From the NCBI RefSeq assembly GCF_010671725.1, contig NZ_JAAHBU010000099.1:1-55881 (forward strand): a DNA stretch of 55,881 nucleotides, given 5' to 3'. Both the position numbers and the translations under genes were made by a program. The DNA comes from Pseudomonas brassicae (GTDB taxonomy: Bacteria; Pseudomonadota; Gammaproteobacteria; Pseudomonadales; Pseudomonadaceae). The notes below the pieces were generated by a model. The model did not search any database, was not told the DNA's origin, and saw only the letters and a program-made list of their open reading frames with translations. Each line of letters opens with the position of its first letter. The stretch's first letter is position 1. Positions 26,997 to 34,412 of this stretch are shown piece after piece.

Positions 26997-27021
26997 TCAG
27001 TCCTCTCCCATCAGCTTTGTG

Positions 27022-27037
27022 GCCTGTTGCAACAGGC
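27022..27037. promoter_or_regulatory. 16-bp perfect palindrome in the petA leader
   Basis: GCCTGTTGCAACAGGC is perfectly self-complementary and ends 25 bases before the petA ATG. It could be an operator or an RNA hairpin next to the ribosome site. No regulator is identified. Confidence 0.5.
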
Positions 27038-27069
27038 ATCTACTAAGTAAATTTCGAACTGCTAAAAAT

Positions 27070-27166
27070 TTGCCGCATGGTAATGAAAAGACCCATCTAA
27101 CACAAGGTTATTACCTGACCTAAAGCCTGTATCCCTTATAGCACTTGACCTGCGTCTATGCGGCAA
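27070..27166. repeat. Long-range 9-bp inverted repeat upstream of petABC
   Basis: TTGCCGCAT (27070-27078) and ATGCGGCAA (27158-27166) are exact inverted copies separated by 79 bases. The second minus-strand copy is followed by ATTTTT. The region holds no gene. It may be paired operator sites or the base of a large leader-RNA structure. Confidence 0.45.
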
Positions 27167-27205
27167 GTTGTCACACAGCCCGTACGCCCCCTTTATTCAA
27201 GACAT

Positions 27206-27243
27206 AAAAAAAGCCCGGTTCCACCAGGAACCGGGCTTTTTTT
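27206..27243. terminator. Terminator after rpsI
   Basis: Seven A, GCCCGGTTCC, loop ACCA, GGAACCGGGC and seven T form a strong, symmetric intrinsic terminator. On the minus strand it ends the rplM-rpsI transcript. Confidence 0.92.
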
Positions 27244-27258
27244 GAACGCCGAAGCGAA

Positions 27259-27651
27259 TTAACGCTTGGAGTACTGAGGACGCTTACGTGCTTTACGCAG
27301 GCCCACTTTCTTACGCTCGACTTCACGGGCGTCACGGGTAACGAAGCCAGCTTTGCGCAGTGCGCCACGCAGGGTTTCGTCGTACTGCATCAGTGCACGG
27401 GTGATACCGTGACGGATAGCGCCCGCTTGACCGCTGACACCACCACCGATAACGGTGACGTAGATGTCGAACTTCTCGGTGGTTTCGGTGAGTTCCAGCG
27501 GCTGGCGAACTACCATGCGCGCGGTTTCACGACCGAAGAAGGTCTCGAGGGTGCGGTTGTTGATGGAGATGCTGCCAGTACCCGGACGCAGGAAAACGCG
27601 TGCGGTTGCAGTCTTGCGACGGCCAGTGCCGTAATTTTGAGTCGCCGACAT
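27259..27651 (-). CDS. rpsI: 30S ribosomal protein S9
   Basis: S9 is a small-subunit head protein whose C-terminal tail contacts the P-site tRNA. The 130-residue protein has the family signature [18 protein letters not shown], the central [19 protein letters not shown] and the basic tail ending [12 protein letters not shown]. It follows rplM by 14 bp in the conserved rplM-rpsI operon and ends at a strong terminator. The frame is intact. Confidence 0.98.
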   Translation of the reverse strand: MSATQNYGTGRRKTATARVFLRPGTGSISINNRTLETFFGRETARMVVRQPLELTETTEKFDIYVTVIGGGVSGQAGAIRHGITRALMQYDETLRGALRKAGFVTRDAREVERKKVGLRKARKRPQYSKR

Positions 27652-27665
27652 AATGAACTATTCCG

Positions 27666-28094
27666 TTAAATCTTCAGTTCTTGGGGCTGCTGAGCAGTAT
27701 GAGGGTGTACAGCGCCCGCATAGACTTTCAGCTTACGGTACATGTCGCGACCCAGCGGGTTTTTCGGCAGCATGCCTTTTACCGCGGTCTCGATCACGCG
27801 CTCAGGCGCTTTGGCGATCAACTTCTCGAAGTTGATTTCCTTGATGCCGCCCGGGAAACCGGAGTGGGAGTAGTACATTTTGTCCGAAGTCTTGGCACCA
27901 GTGACACGTACCTGCTCGGCATTGATCACGACGATGTAGTCGCCGGTGTCAACGTGAGGGGTGTACTCTGGCTTGTGCTTGCCACGCAGACGGCTCGCGA
28001 TCTCGGTGGCCAGACGACCCAGGGTCTTGCCAGCAGCGTCAACGACGAACCAGTCGCGTTTTACTGTTTCGGGTTTAGCAGTAAAAGTTTTCAT
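27666..28094 (-). CDS. rplM: 50S ribosomal protein L13
   Basis: L13 is an early-assembly protein of the large subunit. The 142-residue protein begins [20 protein letters not shown], continues [20 protein letters not shown] and contains [20 protein letters not shown], all family landmarks. It is first in the rplM-rpsI operon. A clear promoter and a short leader hairpin lie upstream. In E. coli this operon is known to be autoregulated by L13 through the leader. The frame is intact. Confidence 0.98.
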   Translation of the reverse strand: MKTFTAKPETVKRDWFVVDAAGKTLGRLATEIASRLRGKHKPEYTPHVDTGDYIVVINAEQVRVTGAKTSDKMYYSHSGFPGGIKEINFEKLIAKAPERVIETAVKGMLPKNPLGRDMYRKLKVYAGAVHPHTAQQPQELKI

Positions 28095-28111
28095 TCTTTA
28101 TAGCCTCAGGG

Positions 28112-28135
28112 GCCGTCCCGCAATTTTAAGACGGC
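28112..28135 (-). promoter_or_regulatory. Candidate L13 leader hairpin
   Basis: In the rplM 5' leader, minus-strand GCCGTC (28130-28135) pairs with GACGGC (28112-28117) around a 12-base loop, about 20 bases before the start codon. Size and place fit an autoregulatory L13-binding leader, but this is inferred. Confidence 0.5.
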
Positions 28136-28137
28136 AG

Positions 28138-28166
28138 ATCTTACTGAATAGTGCGTACTTTGACAA
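28138..28166 (-). promoter_or_regulatory. rplM promoter
   Basis: On the minus strand TTGTCA (28161-28166) and TAAGAT (28138-28143) are 17 bp apart, a good sigma70 promoter. It gives a leader of roughly 40 bases before rplM. Confidence 0.75.
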
Positions 28167-28288
28167 GGTCAAAGGCAGCCGGATACGGACGCTATCGGGG
28201 GCTCGGGTCAGCACGTCCAATACTCGGCAAGATTCTTCGGCGGCGGGGCATCACTTCCACTGCTGAGAGAGGTGCAGAATTATCCAGA

Positions 28289-28317
28289 TTGCAGAAAAAA
28301 TATCAACCTGCTTTTAT
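28289..28317 (+). promoter_or_regulatory. Candidate promoter of the aldo/keto reductase gene
   Basis: TTGCAG (28289-28294) and TTTTAT (28312-28317) are 17 bp apart in an AT-rich stretch just before the gene. The leader would be only about 18 bases. The -10 is weak. Confidence 0.4.
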
Positions 28318-28341
28318 GCTTCTTTTGCCGTGGAGATCGAC

Positions 28342-29382
28342 ATGGAGTATCGCCAGCTGGGTCGCACCGACCTCAACGTGAGCGCATTGTGCCTGGGCAG
28401 CATGACCTGGGGCGAGCAGAACGACCAGGCCGAGGGCTTCGCCCAGATCGAACGGGCCAAGGCGGCCGGGGTCAATTTCATCGATACCGCGGAGATGTAC
28501 CCGGTGCCACCGCGCCCGGAAACCTACGCGGCCACCGAGCAGATCATCGGCAACTGGTTTGCCCAGCGCGGTGACCGCGCCGACTGGATCCTGGCGAGCA
28601 AGGTGGCCGGCCCCGGCAATGGCATCAGCCACATTCGCGACGGCCAGCTCAAGCACAACCGCCAGCACATCGTCGCGGCGCTGGACGCCAGCCTCAAGCG
28701 CCTGCAGACCGACTGGATCGACCTGTACCAGTTGCACTGGCCAGAACGCAGCACCAACTTCTTCGGCAAGCTGGGCTACCAGCACCTGCCCCAGGACCAC
28801 TTCACTCCGCTGGAAGAAACCCTCGAAGCGCTGGACGAGCAGGTCAAGGCCGGCAAGATCCGCCACATCGGCCTGTCCAACGAAACACCGTGGGGCACCA
28901 TGAAGTTCCTGCAACTGGCCGAGAGCCGCGGCTGGTCGCGCGCAGTATCGATCCAGAACCCGTACAACCTGCTCAACCGCAGCTTCGAAGTGGGCCTGGC
29001 GGAAATCGCCATCCGCGAACAGTGCGGCTTGCTGGCCTACTCGCCCCTGGCGTTCGGCATGCTTTCGGGCAAGTACGAAAACGGCGCACGGCCGCCACAG
29101 GGCCGCCTGACCCTGTTCAACCGTTTTTCGCGCTACTCCAACCCACAGACCGTCGCCGCCTGCAGCCGCTATGTGGCGCTGGCCCGCGAGCACGGCCTGG
29201 ACCCGGCGCAGATGGCCCTGGCGTTCGTTACCCAGCAACCGTTCGTGACCAGCAACATCATCGGCGCCACCTCGCTCCAGCAACTGGACAGCAACCTGGC
29301 CAGTGCCGAACTCAGGCTCGGTGACGATCTGCTGGCGGCCATCGAGGCGATCCACCAGGACCAGCCCAACCCTGCCCCGTAA
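28342..29382 (+). CDS. Aldo/keto reductase, Tas-like
   Basis: This NADPH-dependent reductase of the aldo/keto reductase superfamily resembles E. coli Tas. The 346-residue TIM-barrel protein has the catalytic tetrad in place: NFIDTAEMYP (Asp and Tyr), WILASKVAGPG (Lys) and LYQLHWPER (His). The cofactor-binding C-terminal segment is FVTSNIIGATSLQQLDSNL. I use ATG at 28342 (MEYRQLGRTDLNVSALCLG); an in-frame GTG four codons upstream is less like the family. The substrate is unknown. It is followed by an AraC-type regulator on the same strand after a hairpin, so any functional link is only suggested by proximity. Confidence 0.9.
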   Translation: MEYRQLGRTDLNVSALCLGSMTWGEQNDQAEGFAQIERAKAAGVNFIDTAEMYPVPPRPETYAATEQIIGNWFAQRGDRADWILASKVAGPGNGISHIRDGQLKHNRQHIVAALDASLKRLQTDWIDLYQLHWPERSTNFFGKLGYQHLPQDHFTPLEETLEALDEQVKAGKIRHIGLSNETPWGTMKFLQLAESRGWSRAVSIQNPYNLLNRSFEVGLAEIAIREQCGLLAYSPLAFGMLSGKYENGARPPQGRLTLFNRFSRYSNPQTVAACSRYVALAREHGLDPAQMALAFVTQQPFVTSNIIGATSLQQLDSNLASAELRLGDDLLAAIEAIHQDQPNPAP

Positions 29383-29393
29383 AGTGCTGCAAC

Positions 29394-29418
29394 GGTTCCC
29401 GTGCCCGGCACGGGAACC
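29394..29418 (+). terminator. Hairpin after the aldo/keto reductase gene
   Basis: GGTTCCCGTG and CACGGGAACC form a perfect 10-bp stem around CCCGG, 12 bases after the stop. No T tract follows, so termination may be partial. Confidence 0.5.
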
Positions 29419-29494
29419 GAGGGTAGACACAATCGCCAAAAAATAAGACGATCCAGCCGGTGATTGACCACTCTACCCTATAAGAATAACGACA

Positions 29495-30493
29495 ATGATG
29501 TTTACCCAACCTACCGCATCACTGCGGCGCGTCAGCATCCTGGCCATCGACAAGGTGTTTGCTTCGACGCTCATGCAGGCCAAGGATTTCTTTCACCTGG
29601 CCAGCCTGCGCTATGGCAAGCAACTGGGCATAGGCCTGCAGCCGATGTTCGAAACGCGCCTGGTGAGCCCCGACGGCCTGCCGGTGCAGAGCTTCAGCGA
29701 TGTGCAGATCCCCGTGGACAGCGGCCTGGAACAGGCCGATGTGATCATCCTGCCGGCCTTCTGGGACGATTTCGATGCCCTGTGCCAGCGTTACCCTCAA
29801 GTGTTGCCGTGGCTGCGTGAGCAGCACGCACGCGGCGCGGTGCTGTGCGGCGAAGCCAGTGGGGTGTTCTGGCTGGCCGAGGCCGGCCTGCTGGACGGCA
29901 AGGAGGCGACCACCTACTGGCGCTTCTTCAGCCAGTTCGCCGAACGCTTCCCGCAGGTCACGCTGAACCAGGACAAGCACCTCACCGATGCCGACAACCT
30001 GTACTGCGCCGGCGGCACCACCTCGGCCTGCGATCTGTACATCTACCTGATCGAGCGCTTCTGCGGCGCCAACGTGGCGCAGGCGGTGGCCCGCGACATT
30101 CTTTACGAAGTACAGCGCAACTACACGCCGGGACGCATGGGCTTTGGCGGGCAGAAGCTGCACCAGGACCTGATCATCCTGCAGATCCAGCAGTGGCTCG
30201 AGGAGCACTTTGCCGACAAGTTCCGCTTCGAGGATGTGGCGCGCAACCACGGCATGAGCATCCGCAACTTCATGCGCAGGTTCCAGAGTGCGACCGGGGA
30301 CAAGCCGCTGCACTACCTGCAACGACTGCGTATCGAAACGGCGAAGGGGTTGCTGTCGGGAACGCGCAAGAGCATCAAGACCATCAGCTACGAGGTGGGC
30401 TATGACGATGCGAGTTTCTTTGCGCGGCTGTTCCGCCAGCACACGGAGTTGTCACCGAACCAGTACCGGCAGCAGTTCATGCAGGCGGCCTGA
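29495..30493 (+). CDS. AraC-family regulator with degenerate GlxA-type amidotransferase domain
   Basis: The 332-residue protein has a DJ-1/PfpI-like N-domain (about residues 10-190) and a C-terminal AraC double helix-turn-helix (about 225-325), the GlxA-like architecture. In the AraC part, FRFEDVARNHGMSIRNFMRRFQ is the first helix-turn-helix and KTISYEVGYDDASFFARLFRQ the second. In the N-domain the usual nucleophile motif C-[ST]-G before the LAEAGLLDG stretch reads A-S-G here, and the usual H of THW reads Y (ATTYW). This suggests an inactive, ligand-sensing domain. The ligand and target genes are unknown; the upstream aldo/keto reductase is a candidate. ATG at 29495 or 29498 has no strong ribosome site. 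Confidence 0.88.
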   Translation: MMFTQPTASLRRVSILAIDKVFASTLMQAKDFFHLASLRYGKQLGIGLQPMFETRLVSPDGLPVQSFSDVQIPVDSGLEQADVIILPAFWDDFDALCQRYPQVLPWLREQHARGAVLCGEASGVFWLAEAGLLDGKEATTYWRFFSQFAERFPQVTLNQDKHLTDADNLYCAGGTTSACDLYIYLIERFCGANVAQAVARDILYEVQRNYTPGRMGFGGQKLHQDLIILQIQQWLEEHFADKFRFEDVARNHGMSIRNFMRRFQSATGDKPLHYLQRLRIETAKGLLSGTRKSIKTISYEVGYDDASFFARLFRQHTELSPNQYRQQFMQAA

Positions 30494-30513
30494 GCGGCCT
30501 ATCACAGCTCAAG

Positions 30514-30554
30514 CCCGCTCCCACAGGTTCGCTGCAAACCTGTGTGGGAGCGGG
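30514..30554. repeat. REP-like hairpin between araC-type gene and zapE
   Basis: CCCGCTCCCACAGGTT (30514-30529) is repeated inverted as AACCTGTGTGGGAGCGGG (30537-30554) with a 2-base bulge. It is the common Pseudomonas extragenic palindrome type. It lies between two converging genes and may end both transcripts. Confidence 0.65.
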
Positions 30555-30582
30555 GCCTGAGCCGCGATAGCAGCGACGCGGT

Positions 30583-31678
30583 TTAAGGCTTGTGCGCCCG
30601 CGCCAGAAACTCGTGGGACTGCATCTCCAGCAACCGGCTCAGGGTACGCTGGAATTCGAAGCTCAGGCGCCCGCCGGTGTACAGGTCCTTGAGTTCCACT
30701 TCAGCCGAGATGATCAGCTTGACGTTGCGGTCGTAGAATTCGTCGACCATGTTGATGAAGCGTCGCGCCAGGTCATCGGTAGCCACACCCATCTGCTCCA
30801 CGCCGCTGAGCAGCACCGCATGGAAGATCTTGCCCAGCTCGATGTAGTCGTTCTGGCTGCGCGGCCCGTCGCACAGCTCGCGGAAGTCGAACCAGGCCAC
30901 GTCATCGCAGGTACGCAACGCACGGATCTCGCGGTTCTCGATCATCAGCACGTCGTTTTCCACCGCCTGGGTGCACTCCGGCGTCAACGCCCGGAAACTC
31001 TTGCGCAGGCTTTCGTGGGCGGCTTCGTCGAGCGGGAAGTGGAACAGTTCGGCCTGCTCCAGGTGCCGCAGACGGTAGTCCACGCCGCTGTCGACGTTGA
31101 CGATGTCGGTGTTCTGCTTGATCAACGCGATGGCCGGCAGGAAACGCGCCCGCTGCAGCCCGTCCTTGTACAAACCGTCGGGCACGATGTTGGAGGTGGC
31201 CACCAGGGTCACGCCGTTCTTGAACAGCTCCTCCATCAGGGTGCCGAGGATCATCGCGTCGGTAATGTCGGAGACGAAGAACTCGTCGAAGCAGATCACC
31301 CGCGCCTCGTCGGAAAAAACGCTTGGCGATGATCGTCAACGGGTTCTTCTCACCCTTGAGGGTGCGCATCTCTTCATGCACACGCTTCATGAAGCGGTGG
31401 AAGTGCGTACGCACCTTCTGCTCGAACGGCAGCGCCTCGTAGAAGGTATCGACCAGGTAGGTCTTGCCCCGGCCTACCCCGCCCCAGAAGTACAGGCCCT
31501 TGACGGGCGCCTGCTCTTTCTTGCCGAACAGCTTGCCGAACACGCCCGGCTTGCTGTTCTGAGCCGCGACCAGATCGTCATAAAGGCGCTGCAGGTGACG
31601 CACCGCTGTTTCCTGCGCCGCGTCATGGAAGAAATCGGGACGTTTCAGATCTGCTTGATATCGTTCTAAGGGCGTCAT
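30583..31678 (-). CDS. zapE: Cell division ATPase ZapE (AFG1-like; one frameshift)
   Basis: ZapE (YhcM) is an AFG1-family P-loop ATPase that associates with the Z ring under some conditions. The Walker A motif YFWGGVGRGKTYLVD and Walker B VICFDEFFVSDITDA are both present, with FHRFMKRVHEEM between. The frame breaks at about 31315-31320, where AAGCGTTTTTCCGAC carries one extra T. The two halves then join as IIAKRFSDEARVICFDEFF. Corrected, the protein is 364 residues, the usual length. It stands between the araC-type gene (convergent) and trpS. Confidence 0.88.
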
Positions 31679-31759
31679 AATTCGTTAGCAAGGCAACAAA
31701 AGCGGGCCGTCACTGTAGCGACGGCCCCGGGTAATGGCAATCAGACTTGCGATTGACCG

Positions 31760-33108
31760 TTAGTCCTGCTGGGGCTGCAAGGCCGCGCGCAGGCTGTGGA
31801 TGGCAGCGTCGCGCGCCGCAGCATCATCGAACTGCGGGCCATCGGCCACGCACTCGCCTTCCAGCCACAGGCTGAAGCCCAGGCCTTCGTCGCGCACGTC
31901 CAGGGCCTGGCCCGCCTGCAGCTGCTTGCTCACAGCGCCCGCAGCCTTGCCGTCGGCAAACGTGCGCGACAACAGCAACTGCTCGCCGTCTGCCGAGAGC
32001 AGGCGGAAGCGGAAGCTGCCGTCCTCTTCACGGAAGCTGACGAAGCGGGCGGCCTTGGCGGCCTTCTTCTTCACCTCGCCACCCACCTGCACACTGCTGC
32101 GGAACGAACGCAGGCCCACCGCCTCGCGCAGTTGCTCGAGGAACGGCGTGGCGATTGCGCGGGCCTTCTGCGCGCCGGCGAGGAGGATGTCCTCCAGGTC
32201 GGCCGGGCGCGCGATCAACTGATGGTAATGCTCGCGCGGTTCGCTCAGCTGGCTGTCGAGGAGTTGGAACAGGCGCTGCTTGGCCTCGCCCCAACCCAGC
32301 CCTTGCAGCAGCTCGCAGCGCAACGCTTCGGCCTGGGCCGGGGTCGCGAACGCCTGGAACAGGGTGAACAGGTGCGAGTTGTCCGGGTCCTTCGCTTCGC
32401 CGGGGGCACGCGAGTCGGTGACGATGCGCGAAATCGCGTCCTTCATGTCCTTGGCGCTGGTGAACAACGGGATGGTGTTGTCGTAGCTCTTGGACATCTT
32501 GCGGCCGTCCAGGCCCGGCAAGGTGGCGACGCTTTCCTCGATCAGCGCTTCGGGCATGGCGAAGAACGCCTTACCCTGGCCGAACAGGTGGTTGAAGCGC
32601 TGGCCGATGTCGCGCGCCATTTCCACGTGCTGGATCTGGTCACGCCCCACCGGCACCTTGTTGGCGTTGAACATCAGGATGTCGGCGGCCATCAGCACCG
32701 GGTAGCTGTACAGGCCCATGCTCACGCCGGCATCCGGGTCTTCACCGGTCTCGACGTTCTTGTCCACCGAGGCCTTGTAGGCGTGCGCACGGTTGAGCAG
32801 GCCTTGGCCGCGACGCAGGTCAGCAGCCAGGTCAGCTCGGGGATCTCGGGGATATCGGACTGACGGTAGAAGGTCACGCGCTCCGGGTCCAGGCCACCGG
32901 CCAGCCAGGTGGCGGCGATTTCCAGGCGCGAACGCTGGATGCGCTGCGGGTCATCGCACTTGATCAGCGCATGGTAGTCGGCCAGAAAATAGAACGAGTC
33001 GACACCCGGCTCGCGGCTGGCAAGGATCGCCGGGCGGATGGCGCCGGCGTAGTTGCCAAGGTGCGGCGTGCCCGTGGTGGTGATACCGGTAAGGATACGA
33101 GTGGTCAT
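31760..33108 (-). CDS. trpS: Tryptophanyl-tRNA synthetase (one frameshift)
   Basis: TrpS charges tRNA-Trp. The class I signatures are present: TGTPHLGNY (HIGH-type) near the N-terminus and [10 protein letters not shown] (KMSKS). The frame breaks near 32808, where AAGGGCCTGCTC has lost a [11 protein letters not shown] continues in the other frame as [15 protein letters not shown]. One added base gives 449 residues. This exceeds the about 335 of E. coli TrpS because of a C-terminal extension of roughly 110 residues. Within it, [20 protein letters not shown] resembles the small YegP/DUF1508 fold; that is my inference. trpS is essential, so the break is an error. It lies 24 bp after the hydrolase gene. 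Confidence 0.93.
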
Positions 33109-33132
33109 GGCTAATCGCTTATCAGGCTTGTA

Positions 33133-33768
33133 TCAGTTCGAAAGGCGCGGCAGCACCAGATCCTTGAGGTCGGTCAGCTTGCCGTGAAAAAAGTGTCCGC
33201 ATTCTGCCACTTTCAGCAGCTCGTGGGGGCGCGGCAGTGCATCGGACCAGTCGTGGACGATCTGCGGGTCGATCACTTCGTCGGCTTGCGGCTGAATCAC
33301 GCTCAACGCGCAACCCTGCGGCAGGCTGTCTGCAACGCCCAGGCGCATCACTGCCGGGGCCACCATGAACAGGTGCCTGAGGGCCACGCCTGCGGCCTCG
33401 AGCCGACCACCGAGGCTGGCCGCGACGAAGCCACCGAAGGAGAAGCCCATCAGCGTCAATGGCAACTGCGGATGTTTTTCCAGCAGCCAGCGGGCTGCAG
33501 CCTGTGCATCATCGACTTCGCCGCTGCCCATGTCATGGCTGCCGGCACTGGCGCCCACGCCGCGGTAGTTGAAACGCAAGGTGATGTAGCCGGCATCGCG
33601 GGCGGTGCGTTGCAGCATCGACACCACCTTGTTGGTCATGGTCCCGCCTTGCACCGGATTGGGGTGGCACAGCAGGACGATGCCGCGGGCGTCTGCCACG
33701 TCCAGGTACAGGGCTTCCAGTTGGCCGACCGGGCCATCGATGAATACGGGGGTTTCGCGGATAAGCAA
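33133..33768 (-). CDS. Alpha/beta hydrolase (small dienelactone-hydrolase-like esterase)
   Basis: This 211-residue cytoplasmic protein has an alpha/beta-hydrolase fold: the oxyanion-side strand GIVLLCHPNPVQGGTMTNKVV, the nucleophile elbow LMGFSFGGFVAAS (Ser in GFSFGG), an acid in the IQPQADEVIDPQ region and a His in AECGHFFHGK. The family is widespread and usually annotated only as hydrolase; the substrate is unknown. It lies just upstream of trpS on the same strand and may be cotranscribed. The frame is intact. Confidence 0.85.
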   Translation of the reverse strand: MLIRETPVFIDGPVGQLEALYLDVADARGIVLLCHPNPVQGGTMTNKVVSMLQRTARDAGYITLRFNYRGVGASAGSHDMGSGEVDDAQAAARWLLEKHPQLPLTLMGFSFGGFVAASLGGRLEAAGVALRHLFMVAPAVMRLGVADSLPQGCALSVIQPQADEVIDPQIVHDWSDALPRPHELLKVAECGHFFHGKLTDLKDLVLPRLSN

Positions 33769-33905
33769 GGATGAACTCCGTGACCTCTGGAGGGGTCGAC
33801 TCGTCTAGCTGATGATTCTGTCTGAGATATTTGCGATCGCTCGCGGTATACAGCGCAGGTCCGAGCCGTTAACGTAAAGCAAAGCCGTTTATAGAGGAAG
33901 GACTC

Positions 33906-34337
33906 GTGGAACTCTCGCTCTTAGTTTGGTTGTTGCCGACCCTGGCCCTGGTTGTGGGTGTCGTCGTTGGTTTCCTGGTCGCCCGCCTCTTGCCCAATGC
34001 TGCCCCGAGCAGCACGCAGCGGCAGCTGGACGATATCCAGGAACGTTTTGACAGTTATCAGAGTGAAGTGGTGACCCACTTCAACAGCACCGCTGCGCTG
34101 GTCAAGAAGCTCACCCAGAGCTACCAGGAAGTGCAGGATCACCTGGCCGAAGGCGCCAACCGCCTGGCCCTGGACGAGCAGACCCGTCAGCGCCTGCTGG
34201 CCGCGCTGCACTCGGAGACGCAAGGCCCACGCGACCGCCTCACGCCGCCCAAGGACACCGAAGTGCCCCGCGACTACGCGCCCAAGGCACCGAACACCCC
34301 GGGCATGCTGGACGAGCACTACGGGCTCAAGCGCTGA
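33906..34337 (+). CDS. zapG: Division-associated membrane protein ZapG (YhcB/DUF1043)
   Basis: YhcB, also called ZapG, is a small inner-membrane protein linked to cell division and envelope synthesis. The 143-residue protein has a single N-terminal membrane helix (WLLPTLALVVGVVVGFLVARLL), then a coiled coil (QRQLDDIQERFDSYQSEVVTHF) and a basic, proline-rich tail. The start is GTG at 33906 after AGAGGAAGGA. It converges on mdeB with a shared terminator between. Confidence 0.85.
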   Translation: MELSLLVWLLPTLALVVGVVVGFLVARLLPNAAPSSTQRQLDDIQERFDSYQSEVVTHFNSTAALVKKLTQSYQEVQDHLAEGANRLALDEQTRQRLLAALHSETQGPRDRLTPPKDTEVPRDYAPKAPNTPGMLDEHYGLKR

Positions 34338-34366
34338 TCGCAGCGGCCCATTCGCCATCAGGCAGT

Positions 34367-34400
34367 AAAAAAGGGGCACTTCGACAAGTGCCCCTTTTTT
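34367..34400. terminator. Bidirectional terminator between zapG and mdeB
   Basis: Six A, GGGGCACTT, loop CGAC, AAGTGCCCC and six T make a symmetric intrinsic terminator serving both converging genes. Confidence 0.92.
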
Positions 34401-34412
34401 CATTCTTGCTGT

